From Oribacterium sp. (lineage in GTDB: Bacteria; Bacillota_A; Clostridia; Lachnospirales; Lachnospiraceae): a stretch of DNA of 30,348 bases. Shown here piece by piece: positions 1-7,942 of the stretch. Below the pieces are notes generated by a model, which was not told where the DNA came from, made no database searches, and saw only the letters and a program-made list of their open reading frames with translations. Where the stretch lies: positions 1 through 30,348 of the forward strand of contig SFND01000027.1 in assembly GCA_004554245.1 (NCBI GenBank), written 5' to 3'. The stretch's first letter is position 1, and each line of letters starts with the position of its first letter. Both the position numbers and the translations under genes were made by a program.

Positions 1-38
1 TATGTAATTTTTGAAAGTTTGTGCAACATCACCAAGGT

Positions 39-410
39 TCAAAAGTCGTACTTTCCACGACTCTGCTGAATGGCGTTCGGCTGGTCGATGGAGAGGCCTT
101 CGAGTAACCAGCGGAACTCCCGTTTCGTGAGGTTGCGAACTTCGGATGCGTGGCGTGGCCACTGAAACCGAAAGTGATCATTCGCTCCTTTCTCAAGGCG
201 CTTGTACAGCAAACAGAACCCGTCCTTCTCGTAGTGGAGAGCCTTGATGCGATCGGCACGTCTTCCGCAGAAGAGGAAGACAGAGTTGCTGTACGGATCC
301 AGCTCATAGGTGTCACGTACGATCGCCATCAGACCATCAATGCTCTTTCGCATGTCGGTATAGCCCGTAACCAGGTAGATGTGGTTTGCGCTGGAGATGT
401 CACCTAGCAT
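39..410 (-). CDS. tnpB: IS66 family accessory protein TnpB
   Basis: This 123-residue protein matches the IS66 Orf2/TnpB family, a small accessory protein needed for IS66 transposition whose biochemical role is not well defined. The recognisable family signature is near the N-terminus (GYTDMRKSIDGL, about residues 16-27), followed by the FLFCGRRADRIKALHYEKDGF-type core (about 46-66) and the FRW motif near the end. The length is usual for the family. Its start codon overlaps the tnpA stop (ATGCTAG), the typical coupled arrangement. The transposase gene tnpC would lie downstream, beyond the left edge, so the element is cut by the window rather than shown to be broken. Confidence 0.93.
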   Translation of the reverse strand: MLGDISSANHIYLVTGYTDMRKSIDGLMAIVRDTYELDPYSNSVFLFCGRRADRIKALHYEKDGFCLLYKRLEKGANDHFRFQWPRHASEVRNLTKREFRWLLEGLSIDQPNAIQQSRGKYDF

Positions 411-811
411 CGGCTGTTCAGCATGCTCAGGATACTGGCAACCAGTGCAGTATCTGCCTGATTGGTCAGTTCCAGCGTGCCGCCTCCAAATGTGATGCGC
501 ATCGTTGCTTCAAATGAAGCAGGTGATGGTTCATCGACCACGTGTGAGACCGGATGCAGTCGATCCTCTCTGCTGATCGGGAGCTCTGATATATTTATCG
601 GAACAACCTCCTGCTTGCATTCGAGCCTTTCAGATCTGGCCGGAAGCTCACAGGCCTGCTGTCTCAATCGAGCGAGTGCCCGGTAAAATGTACTGGTCGG
701 GATGCTGTTATCTCTACAGTATTCAAAGTCGCTTAAGCCGGATGCTCTGGCAGCGAGTATGATCTGATGCCACTCTTCATCAGAGCGGCGAGGTGCACGT
801 TTATTCATCAT
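404..811 (-). CDS. tnpA: IS66 family TnpA, helix-turn-helix protein
   Basis: The 135-residue product begins with a helix-turn-helix region (about residues 8-50, WHQIILAARASGLSDFEYCRDN), as in IS66 Orf1/TnpA proteins, which are thought to bind DNA and support transposition. The C-terminal part ends in the usual ITFGGGTLELTNQADTALVASIL-type segment. The ATGATG start at 811 is preceded by GGGAGG about 7 nt upstream, which supports this start. It is translationally coupled to tnpB. The left terminal inverted repeat of the element should lie somewhere above position 812, but I could not identify it. Confidence 0.9.
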   Translation of the reverse strand: MMNKRAPRRSDEEWHQIILAARASGLSDFEYCRDNSIPTSTFYRALARLRQQACELPARSERLECKQEVVPINISELPISREDRLHPVSHVVDEPSPASFEATMRITFGGGTLELTNQADTALVASILSMLNSRC

Positions 812-1368
812 GGGACTTCCTCCCTATATAGTCAAGTGTTTTTCCTTGAAAATCAAGGATTGTGTGCTTAATACCTAAGTGAATAGAGCCGTGTTAATGG
901 GCAACTCTGTGCATCTGGTGCGAGTATAGAGATGTTTGGGTACACGAAGCAGAACGTCATCTTGATAGCTCTGCAAGGCCATTGTGTACCCTTCTCTCTA
1001 TGGCAGCTAAACCTCCCGTATCTACCAGGATCGCCGAATACATCGGGTCCCAACTTCCTTCGTTCCGCCTGCCCATAACCAGGGTGTCAGCGCAGCTCTC
1101 TTACAGGGTCATGCCCTCTGGAAATAATTCCTGCCGACTACTGGCTCTTTCTTTGTTTGTTGTAATTGTTTGCCGACTCAAGCAAGCTGTTCCTCCAGCA
1201 CCTGACGGTGGACGTTTTCCTGATGGTTCGCTTCCTTAGTCCCTCCCCCCCCCATAATGAAGGGTCCAGTCTGATGTTTGCGACCGGAGCCGAACGTCCG
1301 AACCACTCAGGTGTTCGGCTCCGACCACAAACGAAGTTTTTAAAGTATACAGTTATTTTGTTCTACTA
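812..1368. other. Non-coding stretch between two IS elements
   Basis: No convincing gene lies in this 557-bp stretch; open frames are short and lack family resemblance. It holds an 8-bp inverted repeat GGGTACAC/GTGTACCC (938-945 and 984-991), a short hairpin (843-857, CCTTGA/TCAAGG), a run of nine C (1245-1253), and a perfect 10-bp stem GGAGCCGAAC/GTTCGGCTCC (1286-1295 with 1313-1322). Part must be the terminal region of the IS66 element, and the part near 1369 is the downstream non-coding end of the IS110 element. Where one element ends and the other begins cannot be told from this single copy. Confidence 0.5.
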
Positions 1369-2649
1369 TTATGCAGCTTGCGGCCTCTGGATATCGCCCA
1401 TCATCTTCCCTGGATCATAAGTTATACCTGATGTCAGAATTCGATAGAACACGCGAATAAGCTTGCATGCTATAGCCACCAGTGACTGCATCTTTTTCAG
1501 TGGGTTGTGCTCCCTCGTTGTGTAATAATGATGAATTAAGCGGAACTCCGGACTGTGTGCCAGAACACTGACAGCAGCTTCATACAAGACATATCTAAGC
1601 CTCTTTCTACCTCGATAAGAGATATGACTTTCGCCGACATGTTTGCAGGATTCATCGTTAACGATAGCATAGCCCGCAAGTTTCTGTATCTCCTTTGGGT
1701 CCTTGAATCGGCGAATGTCTCCAACCTCAGCAACAAATCCGATTGCTGTCTTCATTCCAATACCTTTGATTGCCAAGAGATTCTCGACATACGGTATTTT
1801 CTTGATCTTGGCTTCGATCATCGCCATAAGTTCTGCTTCTCTTTTTACCTGCATTTCATAATCAGACAGAAGAAACTGAAGCTCTATTCTGGCTGCATCC
1901 TGACTATTCTGTACACCAACGCTGTGCGATGCTGCCGTTACCAGCTCCTTTGCTTTCTTTAATCCGACGCTTCTTACCTTCGACTCTCTCCATATGTGAT
2001 TTACACCTTCAACGCCAAGTTTGACGATGTCTTCCGGTAATGGAGCCTTCTTCAGAACCATCAATCCGCTGATTGCATTTACGTTCCCATAAACGTCTTT
2101 ATAGTTAGGAAAGTAGATGCTAAACCATCTGGCGATCCGATTCTTCAGACGGATTGCTTCTTCTTGAGCAAACACTCTCAAGCTGTTCAACGTTCGAATT
2201 TCTGCATACACCCCATTCGGGATGTACGGATACATATATCTTCCGGCATTCACAAGTCCTGCTATTACCTTCGGATCTTTGCGATCATTCTTAACCTGGC
2301 TGTTATCATCCATTTCTTTAGACTTCTTAACATGATGAGGATTAACATGAAGTGGTTTCATTCCTCTGTCCTGAAGGTATCTCCCAAGATTAAACCAATA
2401 ATGACCTGTCGGTTCCATTCCCGGCATCACCGTCTCTTTGCCACCTTTAGCCTTCATATCTTCAATCCAGACCCGAAACGCCTCGAATCCTTCTTCAGAG
2501 TTGGTGAATTGGAACGGTTTAGAGGAATACTCGTAACCGCGCCAATCGAAGGCTCTGGCAAAGTGAACTTCACTGCCGATATCGATACCAACGACTAATG
2601 TTTTTTCAGTAATAGCTGCAATTTTCTTGTTCTGTGTGTTAAACTTCAT
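1369..2649 (-). CDS. IS110 family recombinase (transposase)
   Basis: This 426-residue protein is an IS110-family DEDD recombinase, which moves its element by RNA-guided recombination rather than by DDE chemistry. The N-terminal RuvC-like domain starts with VVGIDIGSEVHFARAFDW (about residues 19-36), carrying the first acidic residue. The C-terminal Tnp20 domain contains LLAIKGIGMKTAIGFVAEVGDIRRF and a HISYRGRKRLRYVLY segment, where the catalytic serine is expected. The frame is intact and of usual length. The start at 2649 has the ribosome binding site AGAGGT about 8 nt upstream, and that site lies inside a leader stem (see the ncRNA entry). The gene is probably active or recently active. Confidence 0.92.
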   Translation of the reverse strand: MKFNTQNKKIAAITEKTLVVGIDIGSEVHFARAFDWRGYEYSSKPFQFTNSEEGFEAFRVWIEDMKAKGGKETVMPGMEPTGHYWFNLGRYLQDRGMKPLHVNPHHVKKSKEMDDNSQVKNDRKDPKVIAGLVNAGRYMYPYIPNGVYAEIRTLNSLRVFAQEEAIRLKNRIARWFSIYFPNYKDVYGNVNAISGLMVLKKAPLPEDIVKLGVEGVNHIWRESKVRSVGLKKAKELVTAASHSVGVQNSQDAARIELQFLLSDYEMQVKREAELMAMIEAKIKKIPYVENLLAIKGIGMKTAIGFVAEVGDIRRFKDPKEIQKLAGYAIVNDESCKHVGESHISYRGRKRLRYVLYEAAVSVLAHSPEFRLIHHYYTTREHNPLKKMQSLVAIACKLIRVFYRILTSGITYDPGKMMGDIQRPQAA

Positions 2650-2830
2650 TTCGGATACCTCTTGTTCTGTAATGGTTTTGCCAACTTCCTAGGGTCAGCA
2701 AACCTTATATTACAACGAGGTATCTTTCTATTTCACCCACTTTCTTGAGATCCCTATATTTAAATCATACAGGAAGCTCTCTTAACATCTAATCCACTGT
2801 CTCAAATCGTGACATCTAATCCGAGGTTAC
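2650..2830 (-). ncRNA. Candidate IS110 bridge RNA and leader
   Basis: In the IS110 group a structured bridge RNA is encoded in the non-coding end just upstream of the recombinase gene. Here, on the minus strand, a stem formed by ATACCTC (2722-2716) and GAGGTAT (2660-2654) closes a domain of about 69 nt. Further pairing is possible inside (TGTAAT with ATTACA, then GGTTTGC with GGCAAAACC with one bulge). The remaining stretch, up to about 2830, would hold the other loops and the left end of the element. Two copies of ACATCTAATCC (2785-2795 and 2812-2822) mark its outer part. RNA identity and ends are inferred; target- and donor-binding loops were not assigned. Confidence 0.5.
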
Positions 2831-3061
2831 AACCTGACACACATTTTGCAGTGGATATGTTTCCATATAAGAAAACCGAGCTTTTTCAGAAGTCTGGCTT
2901 CAAATCCAAACCTCCGAAAAAGCCCGGAATCTATGTTTTTTAATTTGTCTTACGCCACGCTGGATGCGCTACGGAAGCAAAGCTTCCTACGCTTATCCGC
3001 GGCATTCGCCGCATACAGCCCATCGCATAATGGTGCTTTGTGAGCAAGCTCCCACAGCACC
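2831..3061. other. Non-coding, hairpin-rich gap downstream of rlmD
   Basis: No gene is visible. The stretch holds four stem-loops: a 12-bp imperfect stem (2876-2887 with 2916-2927, one mismatch) flanked by A/T runs on both sides; GGAAGC/GCTTCC (2973-2987); GCGGC/GCCGC (about 2999-3012); and GGTGCT/AGCACC with inner pairs (about 3033-3062) at the end of rlmD. The first has the shape of a bidirectional terminator and could end rlmD transcripts. The others have no T-run. Confidence 0.45.
2876..2940 (-). terminator. Possible rlmD terminator (bidirectional shape)
   Basis: The arms at 2876-2887 and 2916-2927 pair over 12 bp with one mismatch (CCGRGCTTTTTC type), with a loop of 28 nt. On the minus strand the hairpin is followed by TTTTC, and on the plus strand by a T-rich run at about 2935-2942. 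The long loop makes it a weaker call than a compact terminator. Confidence 0.4.
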
Positions 3062-4591
3062 TTATGCTCGGTCTGCACGTGGCTCATTGCTAACGCGTGA
3101 CATCAAGACTACCGTCTCCACATGTACCGTTTCCGGGAAGTTATCCACCGGGCGGACGTGGCGGAGCTCATAGCCGGCGGCGCGGAGGTACTTCACGTCG
3201 CGGGCGAGGGTGGCGGAGTCGCAGCTCACGTACACGAGCTTTTCCGGAGCCATCTGGACGATGGTGTTCAGGGCCTTCTCATCGCAGCCCTTTCGTGGCG
3301 GGTCGACGCAGATGACGTCAATGCGCTCGTCCTGATGTACTTCATACCAGGCCGGGAGCACTTCTTCGGCGGCACCGACGTAGAACTCTGCGTTCGTGAT
3401 GCCATTTAGCGCCGCGTTCTGACGGGCATCCTCGATGGCCTCCGGGATGATCTCGACGCCATAGACCTGCTTCGCCTTCTGGCTTAAGAAAAGGGAGATC
3501 GTACCGATACCGCAGTAGAGATCCCAAACATTTTCCGTGCCCTGAAGGTCGGCGAATTCGAGCGCCGCGCCGTACATCTCTTCGGTCTGCACCGGGTTCA
3601 CCTGGTAGAAGCTGAGCGGTGAGATGCGGAAGCGGACCTCGCCGATGGAATCTTCGATATATCCAGGGCCATAGAGATGCACGATCTTCGTCCCCATGAT
3701 CACATTTGTATTTTCCATATTCACGGAGAAGCTCAGGCTGTCCACATGCGGACACTCGCCGCTGTCCTTCGCTGCTCTATCCACATACGCAGCGCGGCCA
3801 TCCGACGCATTTTCGCCGTTTTCCACCGTATCTGCGGAATCAACGCTGCGCAGCTCTGCTGCCGCGCCCGTCTGTCCACCATGCCCACAGAGCTTCTCCA
3901 CCAGCGCCTCCTGGTGCGGGAGGCTCGTGCCGTTGATGACGAGGCAGACCATGTGCTGGCCGGAGCGGAAGCCCTTACGGCAGAGTACATGACGCACGAG
4001 GCCTTCGCCGCTCTTCTCGTCGTATGGGTCGATGCTGTAGTCCTCCATCCAGGTGACGATGGCTTCCAGTATCGCCTTATTTTCTTCGACGCCGAGGAGG
4101 CAGTCGTCGCAGGCGATGACGTCGTGGGTCCGGCCGGCGTAGAAACCGGCGATGATCTTTCCGGACTTGTCGCGGCGGATCGGGTACTGCGCCTTGTTCC
4201 GGTAGCGAAACGGGCTTTCCATGCCGACGATCAGCTGGAATACCTCGTCGAGAAGCGCCTGCGGCACCTCGCCGATGCGAAGCAGGTTGTTGTAGACCTT
4301 CTCCTGCTTGAAGTGGAGCTGTGCCGGGTAGCGCATCTGCTGGAGCTGGCAGCCGCCACACTGACGGGCGATCGGGCAGGCCGGGGTCTCCCGCGCCGGG
4401 CTCGGCGTAACGAGCTTCACGAGGCGGGCGAAGCCGTAATGCTTCTTCACCTTCGTCGCGGCGGCGATGACCTCATCACCGATGACCGTATCCTTGATGA
4501 ACCAGACGAACTGGCCCTCGGTCTTTCCGATGCCGAGTCCCTCACTGGAGTAATCTGTAATCTTTACCTGAAACTGCTGATTTTTTTCCAT
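3062..4591 (-). CDS. rlmD: 23S rRNA (uracil-C5)-methyltransferase, RlmD/RlmCD type
   Basis: The 509-residue enzyme transfers a methyl group from S-adenosylmethionine to C5 of uracil in 23S rRNA (TrmA/RumA family; in Firmicutes often both U747 and U1939). It has an N-terminal TRAM RNA-binding domain (about 1-60), iron-sulphur cysteines C72, C78, C81 and probably C161 or C164, a Rossmann SAM site DLYCGIGTISLFL (357-369), the DPPRKG motif (430-435) and the catalytic cysteine in VSCDSATLARD (C457). An Ala/Asp/Glu-rich insert at about 235-285 is not part of the usual fold and accounts for the extra length. No clear ribosome binding site precedes the start at 4591. The substrate base is inferred from the family. 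Confidence 0.9.
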   Translation of the reverse strand: MEKNQQFQVKITDYSSEGLGIGKTEGQFVWFIKDTVIGDEVIAAATKVKKHYGFARLVKLVTPSPARETPACPIARQCGGCQLQQMRYPAQLHFKQEKVYNNLLRIGEVPQALLDEVFQLIVGMESPFRYRNKAQYPIRRDKSGKIIAGFYAGRTHDVIACDDCLLGVEENKAILEAIVTWMEDYSIDPYDEKSGEGLVRHVLCRKGFRSGQHMVCLVINGTSLPHQEALVEKLCGHGGQTGAAAELRSVDSADTVENGENASDGRAAYVDRAAKDSGECPHVDSLSFSVNMENTNVIMGTKIVHLYGPGYIEDSIGEVRFRISPLSFYQVNPVQTEEMYGAALEFADLQGTENVWDLYCGIGTISLFLSQKAKQVYGVEIIPEAIEDARQNAALNGITNAEFYVGAAEEVLPAWYEVHQDERIDVICVDPPRKGCDEKALNTIVQMAPEKLVYVSCDSATLARDVKYLRAAGYELRHVRPVDNFPETVHVETVVLMSRVSNEPRADRA

Positions 4592-4673
4592 AATTCTATC
4601 CGCGCGTCTGCGCTCTTCGATGCCTGCACGTCCGATGCTCTGACGCGCGTCCTGATGTTTCCATATACTTCAT

Positions 4674-4699
4674 GAAGCAGGTGCGGATGCACCTGCTTC
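4674..4699 (-). terminator. Hairpin downstream of the pot operon
   Basis: A perfect 11-bp stem, GAAGCAGGTGC (4674-4684) with GCACCTGCTTC (4689-4699), has a 4-nt loop. It lies in the 148-bp gap between potD (ending at 4740) and the start of rlmD. No T-run follows on either strand, so it may be a processing or stabilising 3' stem for the pot mRNA or a weak terminator. Confidence 0.5.
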
Positions 4700-4739
4700 T
4701 CATAGTGTAGCACTGTTCAGCTATCTGCTGCCAGTCTCC

Positions 4740-6344
4740 TTACTCTTTCGTCTTCACACGCCGGATCTTCTGTACCGAAAGCCAGAGGATGCCGCCGAGG
4801 GCAGCGACCGCAAGGCACCAGCCCCACCATGGCATGTGCTCAACATTATAGCAGCGCACATTGACCCACATGCTGTTGATCGCCTGGTTCTTCGCATCAT
4901 CGAAGTACTGCATGATGCAGGTGCGGTGGATGTTTTCGGTGCTCGGATACTGTGCGCCGAGCTGCCGGCGGGTCTGCTCCTCCGGAACGGTCAGCACATA
5001 ATCCGGATCTACGGTCTCGTCGTCGCCGGTGAAGAAGTAGGTCACATCGTACGGTACGGTATCCTCCTCGCCTTCCTCCGCGCCGTAGTTCCAGTCGAGG
5101 TACTCGAGGATACGCGGATCATCGCCACCGGATACGAAGGAGGTGTAGCCGATGTAGTACATGTTCCGGATTGCATTGTCCGGACGAGACAGGAAATTGA
5201 TCCAGGCCTCCGCCGCCTGCTGCTTCGCCGGGTCGTTATTGATGCCGTTCTTCAGCATGATCCAGCCATCGAAGTAGATGTTGGACGCCTCATCCGGCAT
5301 CGTAAATTCGAGCTCGTAACCATCCTCCTCGGCCTGATCCATGGTATAGACGGCATCACCGGACCACTGGTAGTTGCCCGCCACCTTTCCGGTCACCATA
5401 TCGGCCTTACCAGAATCGACCTCGAAGCTGTAGACATTGTCCTTCATGCCCTGCAGCCAGTCCTGCACACGGTCGATCATCTCCGGCGAGGTGTCGTTTA
5501 AGCGGCTCTCGAGCTTCTCCTTATAGTCCGGGTCCGCGAGAAAGGCTTCACTCGTCAGCTCGTCGTGGTTCAGCGCACCGACCGCGGCGAAGTAGCACTC
5601 ACGCACACTGTCCTTGATGGTGACGCGCTTCCGGAACTTCGGATTCGTCAGCACATCCCAGGTGGAGGCCTCCTCACGGGTCATCAGCTCCGGGTTATAC
5701 ACGATGCCGGTGACGCCCCACATATAGCCGGCGGCATAGCGACTCCATGGCTCGCCGTGGATCTCGTGGTCCTCGAAGATCTTTCGAAGATACGGGGACA
5801 CGCCCTTGATGTAGTAGTTATGCTCGTCCGTCGTGTCGAAGAAGTGCTCGGAAAGCGGCTGAACCTTGCCCTCACTGATCAGCTTCATGAACATGTACTC
5901 GGACGGGCAGATGAGGTCGTAGGTGTCGCCGAGGGTCAGCATGTTGTAGAGATCCTCGTTGGTACCGAAGGTGGAGTACTCGACCTTCACCTTCTGACCG
6001 TAGGTCTCCTGGTACCAGTCCTCGAAGTCCTTCACCAGCGAATTTTCACCGAGGATATCTCCGCTTGGGAGGTCAATGACTTCATCAGCGTTCCACCCGC
6101 CCTGGTCGATGTACTCCTCCCAGTTGCAGACGCGCAGCGTGATGGTATCGTCGGACTTCGGGGCAGCGAAGGCCTCGAGGGTGCCGAGCGATGGAAGGAA
6201 GGAACTCAGTGCGAGGCACCCCGCCGTGAGAAGGGCGAGCGGCTTCCGGCTGCGATCGCCGACTGTCTGGCGCATGCCGTGTACTGTCCGGCGCGTGCCC
6301 GATGGAAGCATTGACCTGCGATAGGATGTAAACAGTTTATCCAT
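4740..6344 (-). CDS. potD: Spermidine/putrescine ABC transporter, substrate-binding protein PotD
   Basis: This extracytoplasmic binding protein captures polyamines for the PotABC importer. From the ATG at 6344 it has 534 residues: an Arg-rich N-terminus, a hydrophobic export signal (PLALLTAGCLALSSFLPSL, ending near AFAA), and the PotD fold beginning with ITLRVCNWEEYID. The ATG at 6344 is preferred because AGAAAGGAG stands 8 nt upstream; the frame is open to 6380 but that start lacks a site. The gene overlaps the end of potC by 8 bp. Unusually, the C-terminus carries a membrane segment (WWGWCLAVAALGGILWLSV) followed by basic residues, so the protein is probably anchored by its C-terminus and not as a lipoprotein. 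Exact polyamine preference is not readable. Confidence 0.92.
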   Translation of the reverse strand: MDKLFTSYRRSMLPSGTRRTVHGMRQTVGDRSRKPLALLTAGCLALSSFLPSLGTLEAFAAPKSDDTITLRVCNWEEYIDQGGWNADEVIDLPSGDILGENSLVKDFEDWYQETYGQKVKVEYSTFGTNEDLYNMLTLGDTYDLICPSEYMFMKLISEGKVQPLSEHFFDTTDEHNYYIKGVSPYLRKIFEDHEIHGEPWSRYAAGYMWGVTGIVYNPELMTREEASTWDVLTNPKFRKRVTIKDSVRECYFAAVGALNHDELTSEAFLADPDYKEKLESRLNDTSPEMIDRVQDWLQGMKDNVYSFEVDSGKADMVTGKVAGNYQWSGDAVYTMDQAEEDGYELEFTMPDEASNIYFDGWIMLKNGINNDPAKQQAAEAWINFLSRPDNAIRNMYYIGYTSFVSGGDDPRILEYLDWNYGAEEGEEDTVPYDVTYFFTGDDETVDPDYVLTVPEEQTRRQLGAQYPSTENIHRTCIMQYFDDAKNQAINSMWVNVRCYNVEHMPWWGWCLAVAALGGILWLSVQKIRRVKTKE

Positions 6345-7146
6345 GTACCGGCTCCTTTCTCTTCTCCTCCTGGATGGCACGGTAGTTTCCGACGGCCACC
6401 ACCAGAATCACGATGAGGAAAATCACCGTCGACAGGGCCCAGAGTGCGGTCTTGATCGTCGTCTGGGAACCCTTCGTCGCGTTCACGACGTAGGTGCTGA
6501 TGGTATCGAACATCGCCGGCTTCGTGTAGGTCGCGATGAAGTAATCGTCGAGGGACAGAGTGATGGCGAGGCCGAAGCCGGAGACGATGCCCGGCATGAT
6601 CTGCGGGATCACGACCTGCTTCAGCGCGCGGAACGGCGTGGCACCGAGGTCGAGCGCGGCCTCATAGAGGCTGGAGTCCATCTGCTGGATCTTCGGCATG
6701 ACATTCAGGAACACAAACGGTGCACTTAAGGTCACATGGCCGATGAGCAGCGGGATGTAGGTATCCTTGCTGATGCGCATGACGACGACCATCAGTACAC
6801 AGATGGAGAAGCCGGTCACGACGTCGGCGTTGATGACCGGAATCTGATTCATCGTGCTCATCGCGGTCTTCACGCGCTCCTTCGAGTAGAAGGCGCCGAT
6901 GGCACCGAGGCTGCCGAGGATGGTCGCGATCAGCGCCGAGGTGAAGGCCAGGGTCAGGGTACCGAAGATCATCGTCCGAAGCTCCTCGGTCGTGAAGAGG
7001 GTCACATAGTTCTGAAGGGAGAAGCCGCGGATCGTACCGATCGTCGTGGCGTCGGTGAAGCTGTAGACGGCGAGGATCAGGATCGGCAGATACAGAAGGA
7101 GCAGCATCGCCACGAAAAATATGGATTTCCAGAGCTTTTTCATCAC
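6337..7146 (-). CDS. potC: Spermidine/putrescine ABC transporter permease PotC
   Basis: This 269-residue inner-membrane permease is one of two subunits forming the polyamine channel. It has about six hydrophobic segments, starting with IFFVAMLLLLYLPILILAVY, and the EAA loop that docks on the ATPase (EAALDLGATPFRALKQVVIP, about residues 160-180). Its start codon overlaps the potB stop (ATGA), so translation is probably coupled. Length and order (A-B-C-D) are typical of pot operons. Confidence 0.93.
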   Translation of the reverse strand: MMKKLWKSIFFVAMLLLLYLPILILAVYSFTDATTIGTIRGFSLQNYVTLFTTEELRTMIFGTLTLAFTSALIATILGSLGAIGAFYSKERVKTAMSTMNQIPVINADVVTGFSICVLMVVVMRISKDTYIPLLIGHVTLSAPFVFLNVMPKIQQMDSSLYEAALDLGATPFRALKQVVIPQIMPGIVSGFGLAITLSLDDYFIATYTKPAMFDTISTYVVNATKGSQTTIKTALWALSTVIFLIVILVVAVGNYRAIQEEKRKEPVHG

Positions 7147-7928
7147 AGTACCGAGCCTCCTCTCCGGTGGTCGTCCTCACCCGTGCCGGTCAGCAGGGTG
7201 AAGAGGCAGATAAATGCCAGCAGGATCAGTGCGATCATGGAGCCTCCGTGCCAGTTGTACGCAGAGAAGTAGCTTCCGATGAGCGATCCCATGATATAGG
7301 TGCTGTTGTACAGCATGTCGAGCACAACATAGTTCGTCATCGCCGGCAGGAAAACCATCGAGATACCGCTGACGACGCCCGGCATCGAGAGCGGCAGGGT
7401 CACCTTCCAGAACGCCGTCTTCTCATCCGCGCCGAGATCAGCGGCGGCCTCCAGCAGGGAGTGGTCGAGTCGTGAAATCGTCGTATAGATCGGAAGGATC
7501 ATAAACGGCAGGAAATCATAGCTCATACCGATGACCGCATTGAGAAACGGATGCATCGCGAGGTTGCCTTCAAGGAAGGTCAGCACCTCCTTCAGTGCCG
7601 TGATGCGCAGTGAGAAATTGATCCACATCGGCATCACGAAGATCATCACGATGACCGACTTCGCGCGGAAGTGGCTGGTCGCGAGGATGTACGCGAGCGG
7701 ATACGCCAGCAGGACGCAGACGATGGTCGTCACTGCAGCGATCGCGAGGCTGTAAAACAGGGTGCCCACGGTGTTCGGATTCGTGAAAAAGCCGATGAAG
7801 TTCATCAGCGTGAACTGTCCGGAGCCGTTCGTGAAGGCATAGTAGAACAGCACCGCCAGCGGTGCAATCACAAACAGAATCAAAAAGAGCATATACGGGA
7901 TGCCCAGATTTTTTCTGGAGAAACGCAT
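7143..7928 (-). CDS. potB: Spermidine/putrescine ABC transporter permease PotB
   Basis: This 261-residue permease is the partner of PotC. It begins with a short basic segment and a hydrophobic helix (IPYMLFLILFVIAPLAVLFY) and has the EAA loop EAAADLGADEKTAFWKVTLP (about 160-180). The start at 7928 is supported by AAAGGAG 7 nt upstream. It lies 14 bp downstream of potA. It is slightly shorter than many PotB proteins but keeps the expected number of membrane helices. Confidence 0.92.
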   Translation of the reverse strand: MRFSRKNLGIPYMLFLILFVIAPLAVLFYYAFTNGSGQFTLMNFIGFFTNPNTVGTLFYSLAIAAVTTIVCVLLAYPLAYILATSHFRAKSVIVMIFVMPMWINFSLRITALKEVLTFLEGNLAMHPFLNAVIGMSYDFLPFMILPIYTTISRLDHSLLEAAADLGADEKTAFWKVTLPLSMPGVVSGISMVFLPAMTNYVVLDMLYNSTYIMGSLIGSYFSAYNWHGGSMIALILLAFICLFTLLTGTGEDDHRRGGSVL

Positions 7929-7942
7929 AGATCGGCTCCTTT

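Noticed and set aside
868..1053. 61-residue minus-strand frame between the IS elements
   Set aside because: No family resemblance, no ribosome binding site, and it lies within probable IS terminal DNA.
1245..1253. Nine-C run as a phase-variation tract
   Set aside because: It is outside any gene or recognisable promoter, so there is nothing for it to switch.
5565..6314. Long plus-strand open frames opposite potD, and similar ones opposite potA, mutS2 and the cell-wall gene
   Set aside because: They lie wholly antisense to well-supported genes, have Arg/His/Val-rich composition typical of reverse-strand reading in GC-rich DNA, and match no family.
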